Origin: Cristatella mucedo
Taxonomy: Eukaryota > Bryozoa > Phylactolaemata > Cristatellidae
NCBI GenBank assembly: GCA_009760855.2
Contig: WPIO01000286.1
Location: 1 to 64,000 of the forward strand
Reading direction: 5' to 3'
DNA length: 64,000 nucleotides
Shown here: positions 32,701 to 43,699 of the stretch, one piece after another
Position numbering within the stretch: the first letter of the stretch is position 1
How the letters are laid out: each line of letters begins with the position of its first letter
Made by a program: the position numbers and the translations under genes
Notes under the pieces: generated by a model
Databases searched by the model: none
The model's input: only the letters and a program-made list of their open reading frames with translations
Told to the model about the DNA's origin: nothing

Positions 32701-33484
32701 TGAAAAGCAAATGCAGGCAGTCTATTTTGATAATTTGTCACTTCAAAATTGATGCAGTGTTCTTCTAAAGTAGAAAGAGCTCAATGCATGAGAGCTGCTT
32801 CTGCTACTCACAAGCCGTGCTTTGAGCCGTCAGTTCTGGCAGCATTGTTCACGTGGGAGTAAAAATTAAAACCGTCGGGTGTAAATCCAGTAACGCAGAG
32901 GGCAATGGCTGTGATTATGGCAGTCACATGATCCCCACACCAATTCGTCGGAGCAGCAGATAGTAGCATTTGTGAAAAGCCGTCGTCTGGGCTAATGAAC
33001 TTAAGTCCCTTCTCTTAAACATTAAGCATTTAATGGGCATTGGGTTTGCCTCCTCTGGGCAACACTGGTGGAGCTGGCTTCTCACACGACAGCCTTACGG
33101 GTTCTCTTGCCTATAGCATAGAAGGCTCGGGATATATGCGATGCAGCAACTAAGTTTTGAGATCGCAGCTATCGAATGCCCTCGTAAATATTTCGTCTTT
33201 GCCCTAGAGTACTGTCCGCCTCGATACATATCAAGTCGAAGTCAGACCATGTTGACTAACCGACCAGAATTAGGCAACCGAAAGAGATTTAAACTCAAAG
33301 CAGCACCTTAGCTTCCGGTACACGGCTCGCTTATGCCGTAGAGAATACCTGGAAAACCGGCAGCACATACTGTCTCTGGTTTACATTTTAGAGAAATGAT
33401 GCTTTCTACTTGAAACTTTCCTTTCCGTCGTATCCCCGGAAGCCTAATGCAGCTAGGATCTTGGGATTGAGAGCTATAATCCTT
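32701..33484. other. Stretch without a recognised gene
   Basis: No coding family or repeat recognised. Confidence 0.3.
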
Positions 33485-33570
33485 TGCAGGCAATGTAAAG
33501 TGCCTAAAAACGACATTTGAGTTCACTGAGGGCGCTATATCAATTGTATTATTATTGTTATTACTATTCT
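33485..33570 (+). mobile_element. Non-LTR family A variant, short 3' tail
   Basis: Sense stem-loop (AAAGTGCC...GGGCGCTAT) and ATTATT tail only. Confidence 0.65.
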
Positions 33571-33639
33571 CGTAACTGCCTGCGGCGAATAAAATAAGAC
33601 TGTAATGCCTGGTTTAGATGGCGATTCTTCGTTCCGACT

Positions 33640-34720
33640 TTAGTCTACTAATTTTAGCATTGTTATATAGCTAAAAGTAAGCAGACTTGACAATCGAGCT
33701 GATGCAGTCATCCAACGAAAGGTCACTTGGAAACATGGCACCTAGATTTTGAGCCGGTATAACCGATTTTAAGCTTATGTCTTTCCAATTTCCATATCAC
33801 GCTTGGTTTTCCCATAAATAGTAAATTGGTTTTATCATCGTTCAATTTAAGAAAATTTTCTGCCTTCCATGTGTGGATGTCATCAATACATGCCGCAAGG
33901 AAGCAGAGAGAATTCGAAGTGCTTAAAGTGTGTGAGGGATCAAAGCAAAGGTACAACTAAGTGTCATTCGCATAAAAGTGAAAGCCTAGATTGTGCTTGG
34001 CAATCGCATCGGCGAGAGGGAGAGTAAAAACCACGAAAATGACGACCAAGCACGGATCCCCAAAATAACCCATATTTTGGAGGTTCCAACGCTGATCTTT
34101 GTCCATTCACATGAATACTCTGGAGTCTCCCACTGTGTTTGACACCACCCATTGCAATGCAGTGCCAGTGGGGCCAAGTCGAGATGAGTGGCGCTCAAGA
34201 AGGACCGAAACATCGAGCAACACAAGCAGAGATATTCTACCTAAATCTGCGTTTCTAAGCAGGTCGTTGTACACCCGACACAATTCCGACTCGGTGGATT
34301 GATTTGCCCTAAAACCAGACTGACCCTTGCTAGAAAGGTTTGCAGTTGTAATATGTGAGTTCAGCTGATCTTTCGCGACTCATTGCAGTATCTTTTATAG
34401 GAACCACAGGAGAGAGACTGGGGGAAGTTGGTCAAGTTTTCATGTTCTAGTGTGGCTTCCTTGAGTGGTGGCCTGACTATAGCCTTTTTGACAGCTGCTG
34501 GGACCCAACCTGAGGCTAATGACATATTAATGATGCTAGTTGTGCACGGCACTTTCAGATCCTCATAATAGAAGTAGGACACCAATTGCAGTCAAAGTAT
34601 GAGATGAATGAGCCTGCTGTAGCACGTGTGACGCCCTGATCTGTTCAGTGACGTGAGGACGTAATGATTAGTACTCAAGTTCTCTTCTGCCAGGACAAGA
34701 CCATCAAAATTGGAATTTCC
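33640..34720 (-). mobile_element. Non-LTR family A, RT domain
   Basis: Antisense RT from the ARNLG-like block back past SNYRP to the region upstream of the fingers (ASGWVPAAVKKAIVRPPL in frame 34361-34585). The catalytic box reads YAND and is followed by a stop. There are multiple frameshifts. Confidence 0.82.
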
Positions 34721-34869
34721 ATGTTATTATGCAATAGTTAAACGGTGGAATATTTATTCCGAGTGAACAGCCCATTGATCCTGCATGTGCATCTTCGTCC
34801 ATGCATGTCTTTTAAAATGATATCTATTTATTGTTTATACGTATATAATGTACGGTACAATTATATATG

Positions 34870-35695
34870 TACAGTAAAGTCACTCTGCTTGCCCCACTTG
34901 ATCTTTCAGGAGCATTTCTTACTATTATATTCCAAGTCCTTCTAAAGCGTTTGGAATTTCGCCTGGGCATTACTAGCACTGTTCTGTAAGGATTTAGTTC
35001 CTATGTCAGTGGGAGACTCCAGAGTATTGATGTGAACTTACAAAGATTAATCTCGGAACCACTTAAGTACGAGGTACCTAACGGCTCTGACCGAAGTCTG
35101 ATTCTTTATGCAACTTATATTCCCATCTTTCCAATGCAATCCTCAAGAAAATACAATCTAATCTTTCACTTCTATGCTGCCTGTGCAGTCAGGTACTTAC
35201 ACTTGGTGCAAAACTCTGCAGCTAGGCTGGTCTGTCGTGAACGTAGCAATTGCCACATCAACCACATCTCGCCCACTGCATCTAACCTATTGGAACTACT
35301 CCCACACCAGGGGAAACATCGCAGAATCCTCTATTCTCATTCCAATCCTTAAGCCATACCTAACATGATCCTCAAAACCTCTGAAAACCGTGCCTTTTGT
35401 AGGTATAATCTCAAAGCCTGGAGCTCACTGCCGACACACTTCACAATATCACCCGACATTGTCACCTGACGAAAAAGAATCTAAAAACACACCTTTTTAT
35501 TACCGCATTTATTGAGTCTTTGTGATCCGATCAGTCCTCAGTGTGCACATACCTGCTTATGCTGTGCCTGCTGCTTTTTAATGTTACCACCAAAGATTTG
35601 GCAATGCTTTCTATGTAGAATCTTTAAAGTGCCTAAAGAGAGATGCTATTCTCTGAGAGTGCTATGACCATTTATTATTGAAAATATCATTATTA
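34870..35695 (+). mobile_element. Non-LTR family A variant with internal RT deletion
   Basis: Sense. RT fingers (34880-35170) end at FHFYA, just before the catalytic aspartates, and join directly to the QNSAARLVCRER region at about 35180, so the catalytic core and thumb are deleted. The 3' UTR and a variant stem-loop follow. Confidence 0.75.
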
Positions 35696-35754
35696 ATTCA
35701 TTTACATAAACCCTCAAGTTAAACCTAAGACATATGTTCAAACACGTTAAATAA

Positions 35755-35825
35755 ACTAAGGATTTAAATCCACGACCTTGTTGCTTAAGCTGAGCATCTT
35801 ACCCTCGGGCCAAAACTGAGAGCCT
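35755..35825 (-). mobile_element. Degenerate tRNA-derived SINE head
   Basis: On the minus strand, TGGCCCGAGGG resembles an A box, and GTGGATTTAAATCC sits where the B box would be. Only the tRNA-like head is visible. Confidence 0.35.
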
Positions 35826-36054
35826 TATCTTTGCAAGTTATCTGTGCCTAATGCCTATGCCAACAGCCTGCTCTACTATCCGACATAGCATGAATAATTT
35901 TATCTATGAATGGTATGTATGCGAGCATCTTGCTGCAATATCAATGCTTTAGGTAAGCTACGGTGTTATAAGGATTCCACAATGCATTATTATTATTGTT
36001 ATTATGTTATTAGGTCTCACAATGCATACGGATGCAAGAGCAGACGATTCATTC

Positions 36055-36762
36055 ACGTATTCTCGACTTCTGCAACTCACTGCTTACTGGCCTACCAGCA
36101 TGTGCGATCAGGCGATTGCAGCTGGTGCAAAACTCTGCAGCTAGGCTTGTCTGTCGTGAGCGTCGCAGTTGCCACATTACTCCACTTCTCGCTGACCTGC
36201 ACTGGTTACCAGTCAAGCAACGGATTGACTTCAAGGTTTTGTCGCTCACTTTTAGGTCTCTTCATTCTATGGCTCCAGCCTATCTTTCAGATATACTACC
36301 CCATCAGGCAAAGCATCGTACCACTCGCTTTTCGGAATCCAACAGTCTAGAAATACCTCGTACAAACCTTAAATCCTTTGGAGACCGTGCATTTAGCTCG
36401 TATGCTCCCACAGCCTGGAACTCCCTCCCGACCTGCGTCAGAACATCCCCTGACCTGACCACATTTAAAAGAAACTTAAAAACATACCTATTTAGGACAG
36501 CATTTAGTGGGTCCTTGTGATTCGTCCTCGATGTGCTTATGCGTGCTGACACTGTTCATGCTGCCACTAACCACATTTGCATGCTGACCCAGTGCATGTA
36601 ACCCCTAACCATGCTATTCATTTTGTTTGTTTTTCAAGCATGATTTTACTTACTATTCTATTGCGTATCACTTTGCAGCAAATGTAAAGCGCCTAGAAAG
36701 AGATTAAGTTCTCTGAGGGCGCTTTATCAAGTGCAATATTATTATTATTATTATTATTCAAA
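36055..36762 (+). mobile_element. Non-LTR family A, well-preserved 3' fragment
   Basis: The frame 36032-36520 is an uninterrupted RT C-terminus from [13 protein letters not shown] to the ORF end FSGSL. The 3' UTR, the canonical stem-loop and (ATT)n follow. It is probably one of the youngest family A copies here. Confidence 0.92.
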
Positions 36763-37249
36763 TGACCAGCAGCACGTACAACCTGAAGAAGGTATATATC
36801 TGTATTAAATCTTGTTATTGGTCTTCATTAATATTTCTTGGTTATGCTTTTGGTCATTACTGGTGTATTTTGTTTCCCCTTTTGACACGAGAAAGTAGAT
36901 ACCCATCTGTCGCAACTTGTGGTGTTACTTATTGTGAAAACTTATACGTGAAAGAAATATTAAGGCGAAACTATGCTTAATTTAGTGTTATTATAGAGTC
37001 TGGCCTACATCCTGGCCATGGCTGCCTTGCACCATGTTCATCGCTGCATGTGCATGTACACACAAACAGCCAGGTCACTTAAGGATGTGGTGGCTTGGTG
37101 ACTGTCGCAGATGTGTTAAAGCCGGGCAGCACTTTAAGGCTCTGTGCTTGCAGAAGTTGTATTTCAATCAGCGGGTGGCAAGAGCTTTAACATATGCGCC
37201 CAACGAGTAAGAGACCCACTCGTGTCCAGCAGCTAGCAGTGGACTCTTT
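36763..37249. other. Stretch without a recognised gene
   Basis: No coding family recognised. It precedes a small open frame at 37250. Confidence 0.3.
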
Positions 37250-37456
37250 GTGGTGCCCTACCTCAGGGATCATGTGATTCCTAATCGGCCGGTTGGCCCT
37301 AAAGAGACAGTCATTTGTTCTTTGCCTTTAACGAATGTGAGAGCCATGCTGCGTGTGCATGGCACTAGCCACTTTTATGGATTTGCTGTGCCCATTACCA
37401 AGGGCTACGAAAGCTTTGAGCGAAATGATGCTAACACGTTTTTTCAAGAAGCATAA
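37226..37456 (+). CDS. Small unrecognised open frame
   Basis: The open frame includes SGLFVVPYLRDHVIPNRPV and ends FFQEA-stop. It looks more protein-like than most frames here, with a balanced composition and no simple repeat, but I recognise no family and see no flanking repeat. It may be a host exon or a relic of an element. I propose no function. Confidence 0.3.
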   Translation, partial: PAASSGLFVVPYLRDHVIPNRPVGPKETVICSLPLTNVRAMLRVHGTSHFYGFAVPITKGYESFERNDANTFFQEA

Positions 37457-37590
37457 TTTGTCGCTATATATGCAGCCAACAAAGGGGATGCATATAGAAA
37501 GGCATTATTTTCCGGATGTTGTGGCAGTCCTGTTTGTGTAACACAACATCATGCCGATAGTGATGACCGGTTCTTAAGCTTGCATATGGG

Positions 37591-37633
<43 letters not shown>
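37591..37633. repeat. (CA)n microsatellite
   Basis: About 21 CA units, then a short CACG variant tract. Confidence 0.97.
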
Positions 37634-37637
<4 letters not shown>

Positions 37638-37794
37638 GCACGAATACACGCTCACGTGCACATGCACCAGTGCAGGTGGTAATGTAAGCCATAAAGCAAA
37701 GGATCACCTGCTGCTATTCGAATGAGGCTACTGAATCAGTATACTTTTTATGCAGTTGTGGCTTGTCGTAATGCTGAGAAAGATAGACATATTA

Positions 37795-37960
37795 ACTGAT
37801 TTACCAGCCTCATTTGTTCAGAGGCAGTACAGCCTTACTGGCTACGAATACCTCTTTTGGTTGGCAGTTCAGAATCACCTACTGCAGAACTTGAACCAAA
37901 TACCTCGGTCGTGAAGAGCGCACACCTCACCTCCTGGGGTATACCAGAAGGCCATTTTTA
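37795..37960 (-). mobile_element. tRNA-derived SINE copy
   Basis: On the minus strand a B-box-like GGTTCAAGTTC and a tRNA-like head (GTGAGGTGTGCGCTCTTCACGACC region) precede a body that matches the SINE at 27651-27827, including the CAGCCTC and GCCTTACTGGCT blocks. Confidence 0.6.
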
Positions 37961-38109
37961 ATAACAGCCTCCGGCATTAGAATAAGGAGCTGCACGTGAG
38001 GCTAAGTCGGCCATTAAATTTTTCTGAATAGGTAGTGCAAACGCAGTATCTAGGTAAGCAATGGGCAATGGCAATGAGGTCAATCGATAACATAAATGCA
38101 GCTGTCATG

Positions 38110-39065
38110 CCAACGTTCACTCAACTAACTTACTAGTTATTAGAAAACCCAGTGTAATTCGGAAATTAGAAAGGCTGAAGCTCAAAATTGGCTCTACCAG
38201 CATATCTCTGGTCGAATCAGCTCGAAATCTAGGTGTCGTGTTCCAAAGCGACCTCTCGGTAGACGACCACATCAGCTCCACAGTCAAATCTGCCTACTTT
38301 CAGCTTCATAACGTTGCTAAAATTCGGGCTTGTTTATATTAGGATACCACGTCCAAGTTGGTCCATACATTCGTGACATCCCGTCTCGACTTCTGCAACT
38401 CACTGCTTACTGGCCTACCGGCATGTGCGATCAGGCGATTGCAGCTAGAGCAAAACTCTGCTGCTAAGCTTGTCTGTCGTGAACGTCGCAGTTGCCACAT
38501 TACACCACTTCTCGCCGACCTGCACTGGCTACCAGTCAAGCACCAGATTGACTTCAAGGTTTTGTCGCTCCCTTTTTGTCACTTTCTTCTTTGGTTCCTG
38601 CCTATCTCTCAGATCTACTACCCCACCAGGTCAAGCAACGTACCACCCGCTTTTCGGAATCCAACAGTCTGAAAATACCTCGTACAAAGCTCAAATCCTT
38701 TTGGAGATGGTGCATTTAGTTCGTATGCTCTCTAAGCCTGGAACACACTCCCGACTTATGTCACAACATCCCTTGACCTGACCACATTTAAAAAGAACAG
38801 ATAATTTAAAAACACCTATTTAGGACAGCATTTAGTTGGTCCCAGTGATTCGTCCTTGATGTGCTGACACTGTGCAAGCTGCCACTAACCACATTTGCAT
38901 GCTGACCTTGTGCATGTCACCCCTAACTATGTTTTTAATGTTGTTTATCAAGCATGATATTACTCACCATTCAATTGCGTTCCCTTTGCAGCAAATGTAA
39001 AGCACCTAGAAAGACAATAAGTTCTCTGAGGACGCTTTATCAAGTGCATTATTATTAAGATTATT
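38110..39065 (+). mobile_element. Non-LTR family A, 3' fragment
   Basis: Sense copy from the LTNLLVI-like RT region, through the C-terminus with a few frameshifts, to the 3' UTR, stem-loop and ATTATTA tail. Confidence 0.88.
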
Positions 39066-39727
39066 AATTTTTCTTTGTCATAGAATCTTGATAGACATCT
39101 CTTACAAAATAATTTTGTTTCCCCATTATCTTGCTCAGTTCTAGGTAGAGCGTTAAAATCGTTTAGCTTTCATGATGCTGTTCACACACATCCGGTCGTC
39201 ACCGTGCATGCCAAGCAAGGGTTCGAGCTCAACTGACTTTAACTGCTACTGTAAATATCTATCACTTTTACAAAAATATGCACTAGTCAAATTACGAGGC
39301 TGATTTAATTAATTTCCGATTTAATCAATTACGGGTTTTCACACCAACAATTTGCTAGTCTGCAAGTGACAAGCCAAACTTCAACATTTGCTGAATCTAA
39401 GCTGCCCTAGATTGAGGCTAGTGTAGCCAAATCGTCACGTCTTAAGAACCGACCTGAAAAGTTGACTCAGCTGAGTACGACTCTCGCTATTTACGATTAT
39501 TCTGCTTCGATATGTACTCGTGCCTGTGTGCTTAAATATCAACTGACCTTCCTGACAGGCAGTACGTTTTGGGTTAGAAAGGACCACTGCACGGAGTAGT
39601 GTTTGTGACAGCCCTTCCCCAGTAACATGGTCCATAAGACCACTCTTGCTTTGAGTACGAAAGGTTGAAGTTCGCCATTTTTAATTACTTCTCGTTTACA
39701 CCTAAACTTTTTGTTAATTGCTTTTAG
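39066..39727. other. Intron-like stretch before the first CARD exon
   Basis: No coding family is recognised. The last 15 bases (pyrimidine-rich, ending TTTTAG at 39727) form a good 3' splice site. A GGGTTCGAGCTC near 39209 recalls a SINE B box but stands alone. Confidence 0.4.
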
Positions 39728-39897
39728 AAGTTCATTCTGCAAGATCGACGCCAGCCGTCGGTCACAGTCTGCACGATGCTAGCCGAAAGTTTAATGTAGC
39801 TATAGCAAATAGACTTCCCGATCAGAAGGTGTTTCAAGTTGCATCGTATTTGTATGCAGAGGAGATGCTAAAGGCCGCCGAGTTCGAAGCAATACAG
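39728..39897 (+). CDS. Exon encoding the first half of a CARD
   Basis: The exon lies between TTTTAG (39722-39727) and a donor CAG|GTAACC at 39898. It enters in phase 1 and leaves in phase 0 after 56 whole codons. Residues from DASRKFNVAIANRL through YLYAEEML to AAEFEAIQ match helices 1-4 of a caspase recruitment domain, a death-fold module that pairs with other CARDs to assemble signalling complexes in apoptosis and innate immunity. The second half lies in the exon at 42164, in matching phase. The preceding exon, which must end in phase 1, was not identified; the CARD may sit behind another N-terminal domain. The repeat copies on both sides are intronic. The CARD call rests on pattern recognition across both exons. 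Confidence 0.75.
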
Positions 39898-40179
39898 GTA
39901 ACCGATTGAACAATTCTTTATGCAATCCTCCCGAAATGAGAAGCTCCATTGCAGGTCAAGTAGTGGGCTCACAGATGCTTTGCTATATTACTGGATGTAA
40001 CGCTGCCTACTTTAGCAGATTCGGCCTGCTGAGTATCGTGTGCTTGAATGTATACGACTACGAACTGCTGCTGTTACTTCTCGTTGTGAAATACAAACAG
40101 CTGTCTGCTGCAGTAATCAAACTAACGACCAGTCTCTTGAACACCTTAGGTCAAATCCTAAATATTTAGCGATAGTCCG

Positions 40180-40500
40180 TCGGCGGCTGACTTGAAAAGT
40201 ACTTAGCAGCAAAGACGTGTGGGCGGTAGAAGAGGCATAACCCCAAGTGGCATGGCCAACTCCTGCGTGCCTGTTCGTTGCACTGTTTGTGCCTAAAGCT
40301 GGTCGCCACGCCTGCGGCGCTTTTGGTGTAATGCAGTTCCTCATTAGTGTAAGGTTTGAGAGTTCGTTGGCATGAACCGAGTTGAATTAGAAAGCCCTGG
40401 CAGGGAGTTTTCCTGAATTGTACTCGCAAGCACACGATGTCCCAGTGCCCCTATCTCAGTGCTTACCTTGCACAATACTCACACACTCCCTGTGCCAAGC
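40180..40500 (-). repeat. Diverged copy of the LTR-like repeat at 29451-29894
   Basis: Several blocks align by eye with 29500-29690 (for example GTTCGTTGC, GTGCCTA, CTGGTCGCCACG, TGTACTCGCAAGC). Boundaries are unclear. Present in an intron of the CARD gene model. Confidence 0.4.
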
Positions 40501-40689
40501 ATGCTAACGTCACCCTTAACACAAGGTGCTACGACGGAAGAAATAATTTGCATCGCTAGTTCCCTGAGGCAGAGTTTTTCAACCCAGTGCTGTGTAGGCA
40601 GCACCAGCGAAGACCCTTATCATGTATATAGGAAAATATTACTCTTTTCCTTCCTAACATGATGTTGGAATCGCCAACCACGTATGCCA

Positions 40690-40930
40690 TGCAATAAAGC
40701 TCCGTCTGTAACTCTACAAAGCCCCAAAAACTATTAAGGTGCTACGAAGGGCAGTTTTTTTTATACAGCTAATATCCTAAGCGGATTTCAGTATGCATTC
40801 GGTAGCCAGAGACTTCATTTCATGCAACATCGAGTAGTTGAAGTAGTGGCTAGAATGAAAGTAGCAGCTCAGGACCACTAGAAAGAATGAGTCACAGGTG
40901 GCAGTAGGAGAGTAGCTGTTGTTGCATAAT
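40690..40930 (-). mobile_element. Non-LTR family B, 3' fragment
   Basis: Antisense. It matches 56345-56620 over the 3' UTR (CTCCGTCTGTAACTC, GCATTCGGTAGCCA, GTAGCAGCTCAGGACC) and joins directly to a family A copy. Confidence 0.65.
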
Positions 40931-40934
40931 ACAT

Positions 40935-41430
40935 TTTCGTTTTTAATGTGGTCGAGTCAGGGAAAATCACGAGGCTAGTCGGAAGTGAGTTTCAGCCTTT
41001 TGGAGCAAACGAACAAGCAGCACGGCCTCCAAAGAGTTGATACTCATACAAGGTACAGGATTAGATTCTGAAAAAGGGAGTGGTGCTGTGCTCATCTTGG
41101 TGCGGGAGTAGATTTGATAGGTAGGCTAGAGCCAAAGAATGAAGATACCTAAAAGTGAGCGACACAACCTTTGAAGTCGATGCGTTGCTTGACTGGGAAC
41201 CAATGTAGGTTGGAGAGAATTGATGCGAGGTGGCCATTGTAACACTCACGACAGACAAGAATAGCTGCGAGTTTGGCACAAGCTGTAATCCGCCGATTAC
41301 ACCAGCCGATAGACCAGCAAGCAGTGAGTTACAGATGTCAAGACGGGATGTCACAAAGTTGGATTTGGTATTCCTGGCTAAACAAGCCCGAATTTTAGTT
41401 ATTTTATGTAGCTGACATTAGCCATTTACC
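40935..41430 (-). mobile_element. Non-LTR family A, RT C-terminal fragment
   Basis: Antisense. The RT C-terminus (SRLDICNSLLAGLSA in frame 41061-41354) is diverged. The stem-loop and tail are missing; instead it abuts family B. Confidence 0.75.
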
Positions 41431-41514
41431 AATTTCGCCTACAGAAACGGTAAAAGATGGGAGTTACTTTACGAAGATCTGCTTTCCTGATTAGCTATTA
41501 CTGACCTGGAGCAC

Positions 41515-41760
41515 TTCTGACTCATCAACGGATACAGATTATAGTTCTCATACTGTCCCACAAGGCTATTTATAGCTTAGCTCTCTCACAACTTTCTGAA
41601 CTGCTCTGCAAGTTTGAGCATCGCCATGCCATCAGGTTCTCTCTGCAGAAAAAGTAAGCTGTTCCTATTCGTTCCTTAAAAAAACTGTTTGCAACAGGTT
41701 TGGGAGAGTTTAAAAAGACCAGAGATTTCATGGACTCTCTGATTTGTAGGATGTCTTGAC
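41515..41760 (+). mobile_element. Degenerate RT C-terminus of another non-LTR type
   Basis: Across frames, QRIQIIVL.LSHKAIYSLALSQLSELL resembles the [15 protein letters not shown]...LSDLL block. Too decayed for family assignment. Confidence 0.35.
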
Positions 41761-41944
41761 AAGTTAAACGCTAAGATACAGTCATGCATTCCTGGCAAGT
41801 ACTAGTTTCGTGAGTTAAAATTGAAATCGTTTGAGCCTGAACGCAACTGCTACGTAAATAAACGGCTGTACTTACCAGTTACGGAACAGTAACTATTGCA
41901 TATTCATTCTCTAAAACCCTGTTCTATGATTATTTTACGGTGCC

Positions 41945-42018
41945 TTTAACATTAATAACAATAATGTACTTGATAAAGCGCCCTCAGAGAACTTAATCTC
42001 TTTCTAGGCGCTCTATCG
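41945..42018 (-). mobile_element. Non-LTR family A, short 3' tail
   Basis: An AAT-type tract with a near-canonical antisense stem-loop only. The nearly intact sequence suggests a recent insertion in the intron between the two CARD exons. Confidence 0.8.
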
Positions 42019-42163
42019 GAATATTGAACACGGTATGCTCTTATAGCAACTTGACATTACAACGTGTACAGGCACAGCCTGCAAATGTAGGCTAGTCAGA
42101 GAAATCTCCCGTCAAAAGTCTCTGCCTTATCTTTTGCTGACTCTCAGCCCGTTCGTTTTGTAG

Positions 42164-42295
42164 GCCCAGCACACACAAATAGAAAGAGTTTTTAAACTCG
42201 TGGAATACTTATTAGTGAAGGGGGAAAGTGGAGCTGAGAAGTTTCTTGCAGCTCTTCGGCAATGTGAAGAACAAGAACTTGCAGATCAGATTAAG
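42164..42295 (+). CDS. Exon encoding the second half of a CARD
   Basis: It is framed by a strong acceptor (CGTTCGTTTTGTAG ending 42163) and a strong donor AAG|GTGAG at 42296. The 132 nt make exactly 44 codons, phase 0 in and 0 out, continuing the exon ending at 39897. QIERVFKLVEYLLVKG and EKFLAALRQCEEQELADQI are the helix 4-6 region of a CARD, whose usual signature is L(L/V)..L..RG...F..FL.AL....Q..L.... Joined to the previous exon, the domain is about 85 residues, the normal CARD length. The next exon in the model is the coiled coil at 49645 (phase 0 in). It shows no frameshift or stop and looks functional. Death or DED domains are less likely because of the FLAALRQ...ELAD ending. Confidence 0.82.
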
Positions 42296-43079
42296 GTGAG
42301 TGAGCTGAAGTAGATATGAGTTTCAATTTGTTGGTGTCACGTGATTGAAAAGAGATTGATCACTCGTGAATCTCTAGTGAGCTAACCCAGGTAATTTTAG
42401 GGCTCGTGATTTACGGAGTTTCTAAAATGGTTGAGTCTACCTAAGTCGCATGCCAGTTAGCACTTATTATTATACGGCGATCGACTCCATCTGCAGCTCC
42501 AGCAAGTAACCATGGACTAGTCCGACTGAGTGAACTGTGAATGATCCCAGGTGAGCCCAGCTAACTATCTGCTGTGTCTGTAATAAGTAAGCTCAGATGC
42601 GTGTTCAGTTAGTGAGCCCAGGTGAGAGTCTATACCAGCAAGACAATACGTTTTCCCCACGTGCTTAATGGCATGAACCTTAACTCATTTTTAAAGAAGA
42701 ATGTAGTAATTCGCTGGCTTAGTGCCTTTAAAAGACATTTGCCATTCAAAACTTAAAAACTCAAGATGAGAGGATCGATACATTTGTGTCACTTGCATGG
42801 TCGTAACCTAACATTCAAAAGCGAACGAGTATGGCCATCGTGCTAAACTAAACATGGTACTCATTGCTATCGGCATGGATGACCGCCCACAAGTAAACTG
42901 TTCGAAATCACGGCCAGGTTCACAGGCAAAGTGCACCAGAACAAAAAAACATACACATTGAATAGGGCAAAGAGATGCTTACCAGAATAGAAGTGTTTTT
43001 GGCTGCAACTAAAATGATGCCTGGTTAGTGCAGGCAGCGATCAAGTTAGAAGCTAGCTGAATTTTGTCGCTTTGTAGTT
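42296..43079. other. Intron sequence, no gene seen
   Basis: This follows the donor of the second CARD exon. Nothing else is recognised. Confidence 0.4.
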
Positions 43080-43690
43080 GCTGTAAGCTTGATTAGCAAA
43101 GATTTCAAATGAGTTCTGAATGTGGAACGAGGGATGGCGGAATGAATAGATTCTAAGGATCTGGTGGTGCACAGTTAAAGAGATAAGAGGTCGAAAGCAT
43201 AGGCTGGTTGAAGTAGATGGAATGAATTATAGGTTGGATGCAGAATCTCGAACTGAATCCAACGCTTGATTATAAGCCACCAATGGTCAGACGTAAGTTT
43301 TCTTATCAAGAGTTTAGTGAGAAACAGAGCTCCGGAATATGCCAAAGAATTGGCAGTTATTACCGGTACTTCCAAGTTCGGAAGTATTACCAGTCGATCG
43401 ATTAGGCCTTAACAGCATGCATTGTGATTATTCCGAACCCACTCTGCTTGTGATGGTAGGTCACTGATGACTTTGAAATTTACTCTCTTTCCAGAATAGC
43501 GTGACAGCCAAAGAAGGCTTGAGCAAGATAATGAAAGCACCTACAAGTGAGTGACAGAAACTTGTTGTTAATATGCTGCTTAATGACGAGCCAGCAGGCG
43601 TTGGTAATTCGTGGTGTTATGCGGAAATTGAGAAGTTGGCTGCAGGCAAGCCTAGCCTCAGAGTTGTGTACCTCTATAAGCACCTTTATC
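43080..43690 (-). mobile_element. Divergent non-LTR RT C-terminus, two pieces
   Basis: The minus-strand frames 43480-43692 (SEARLACSQLLNFRITPRI and FLSLTCRCFHYLAQAF) and 43175-43375 (DHWWLIIKRWIQFEILHP) both resemble the RT C-terminal repeat [23 protein letters not shown]. They are distant from families A and B and overlap in content, so two insertions or a duplication are possible. Confidence 0.5.
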
Positions 43691-43699
43691 AATAGAAGG

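Noticed and set aside
37353-37667. Cysteine/valine-rich frame over the (CA)n tract
   Set aside because: Product of the dinucleotide repeat.
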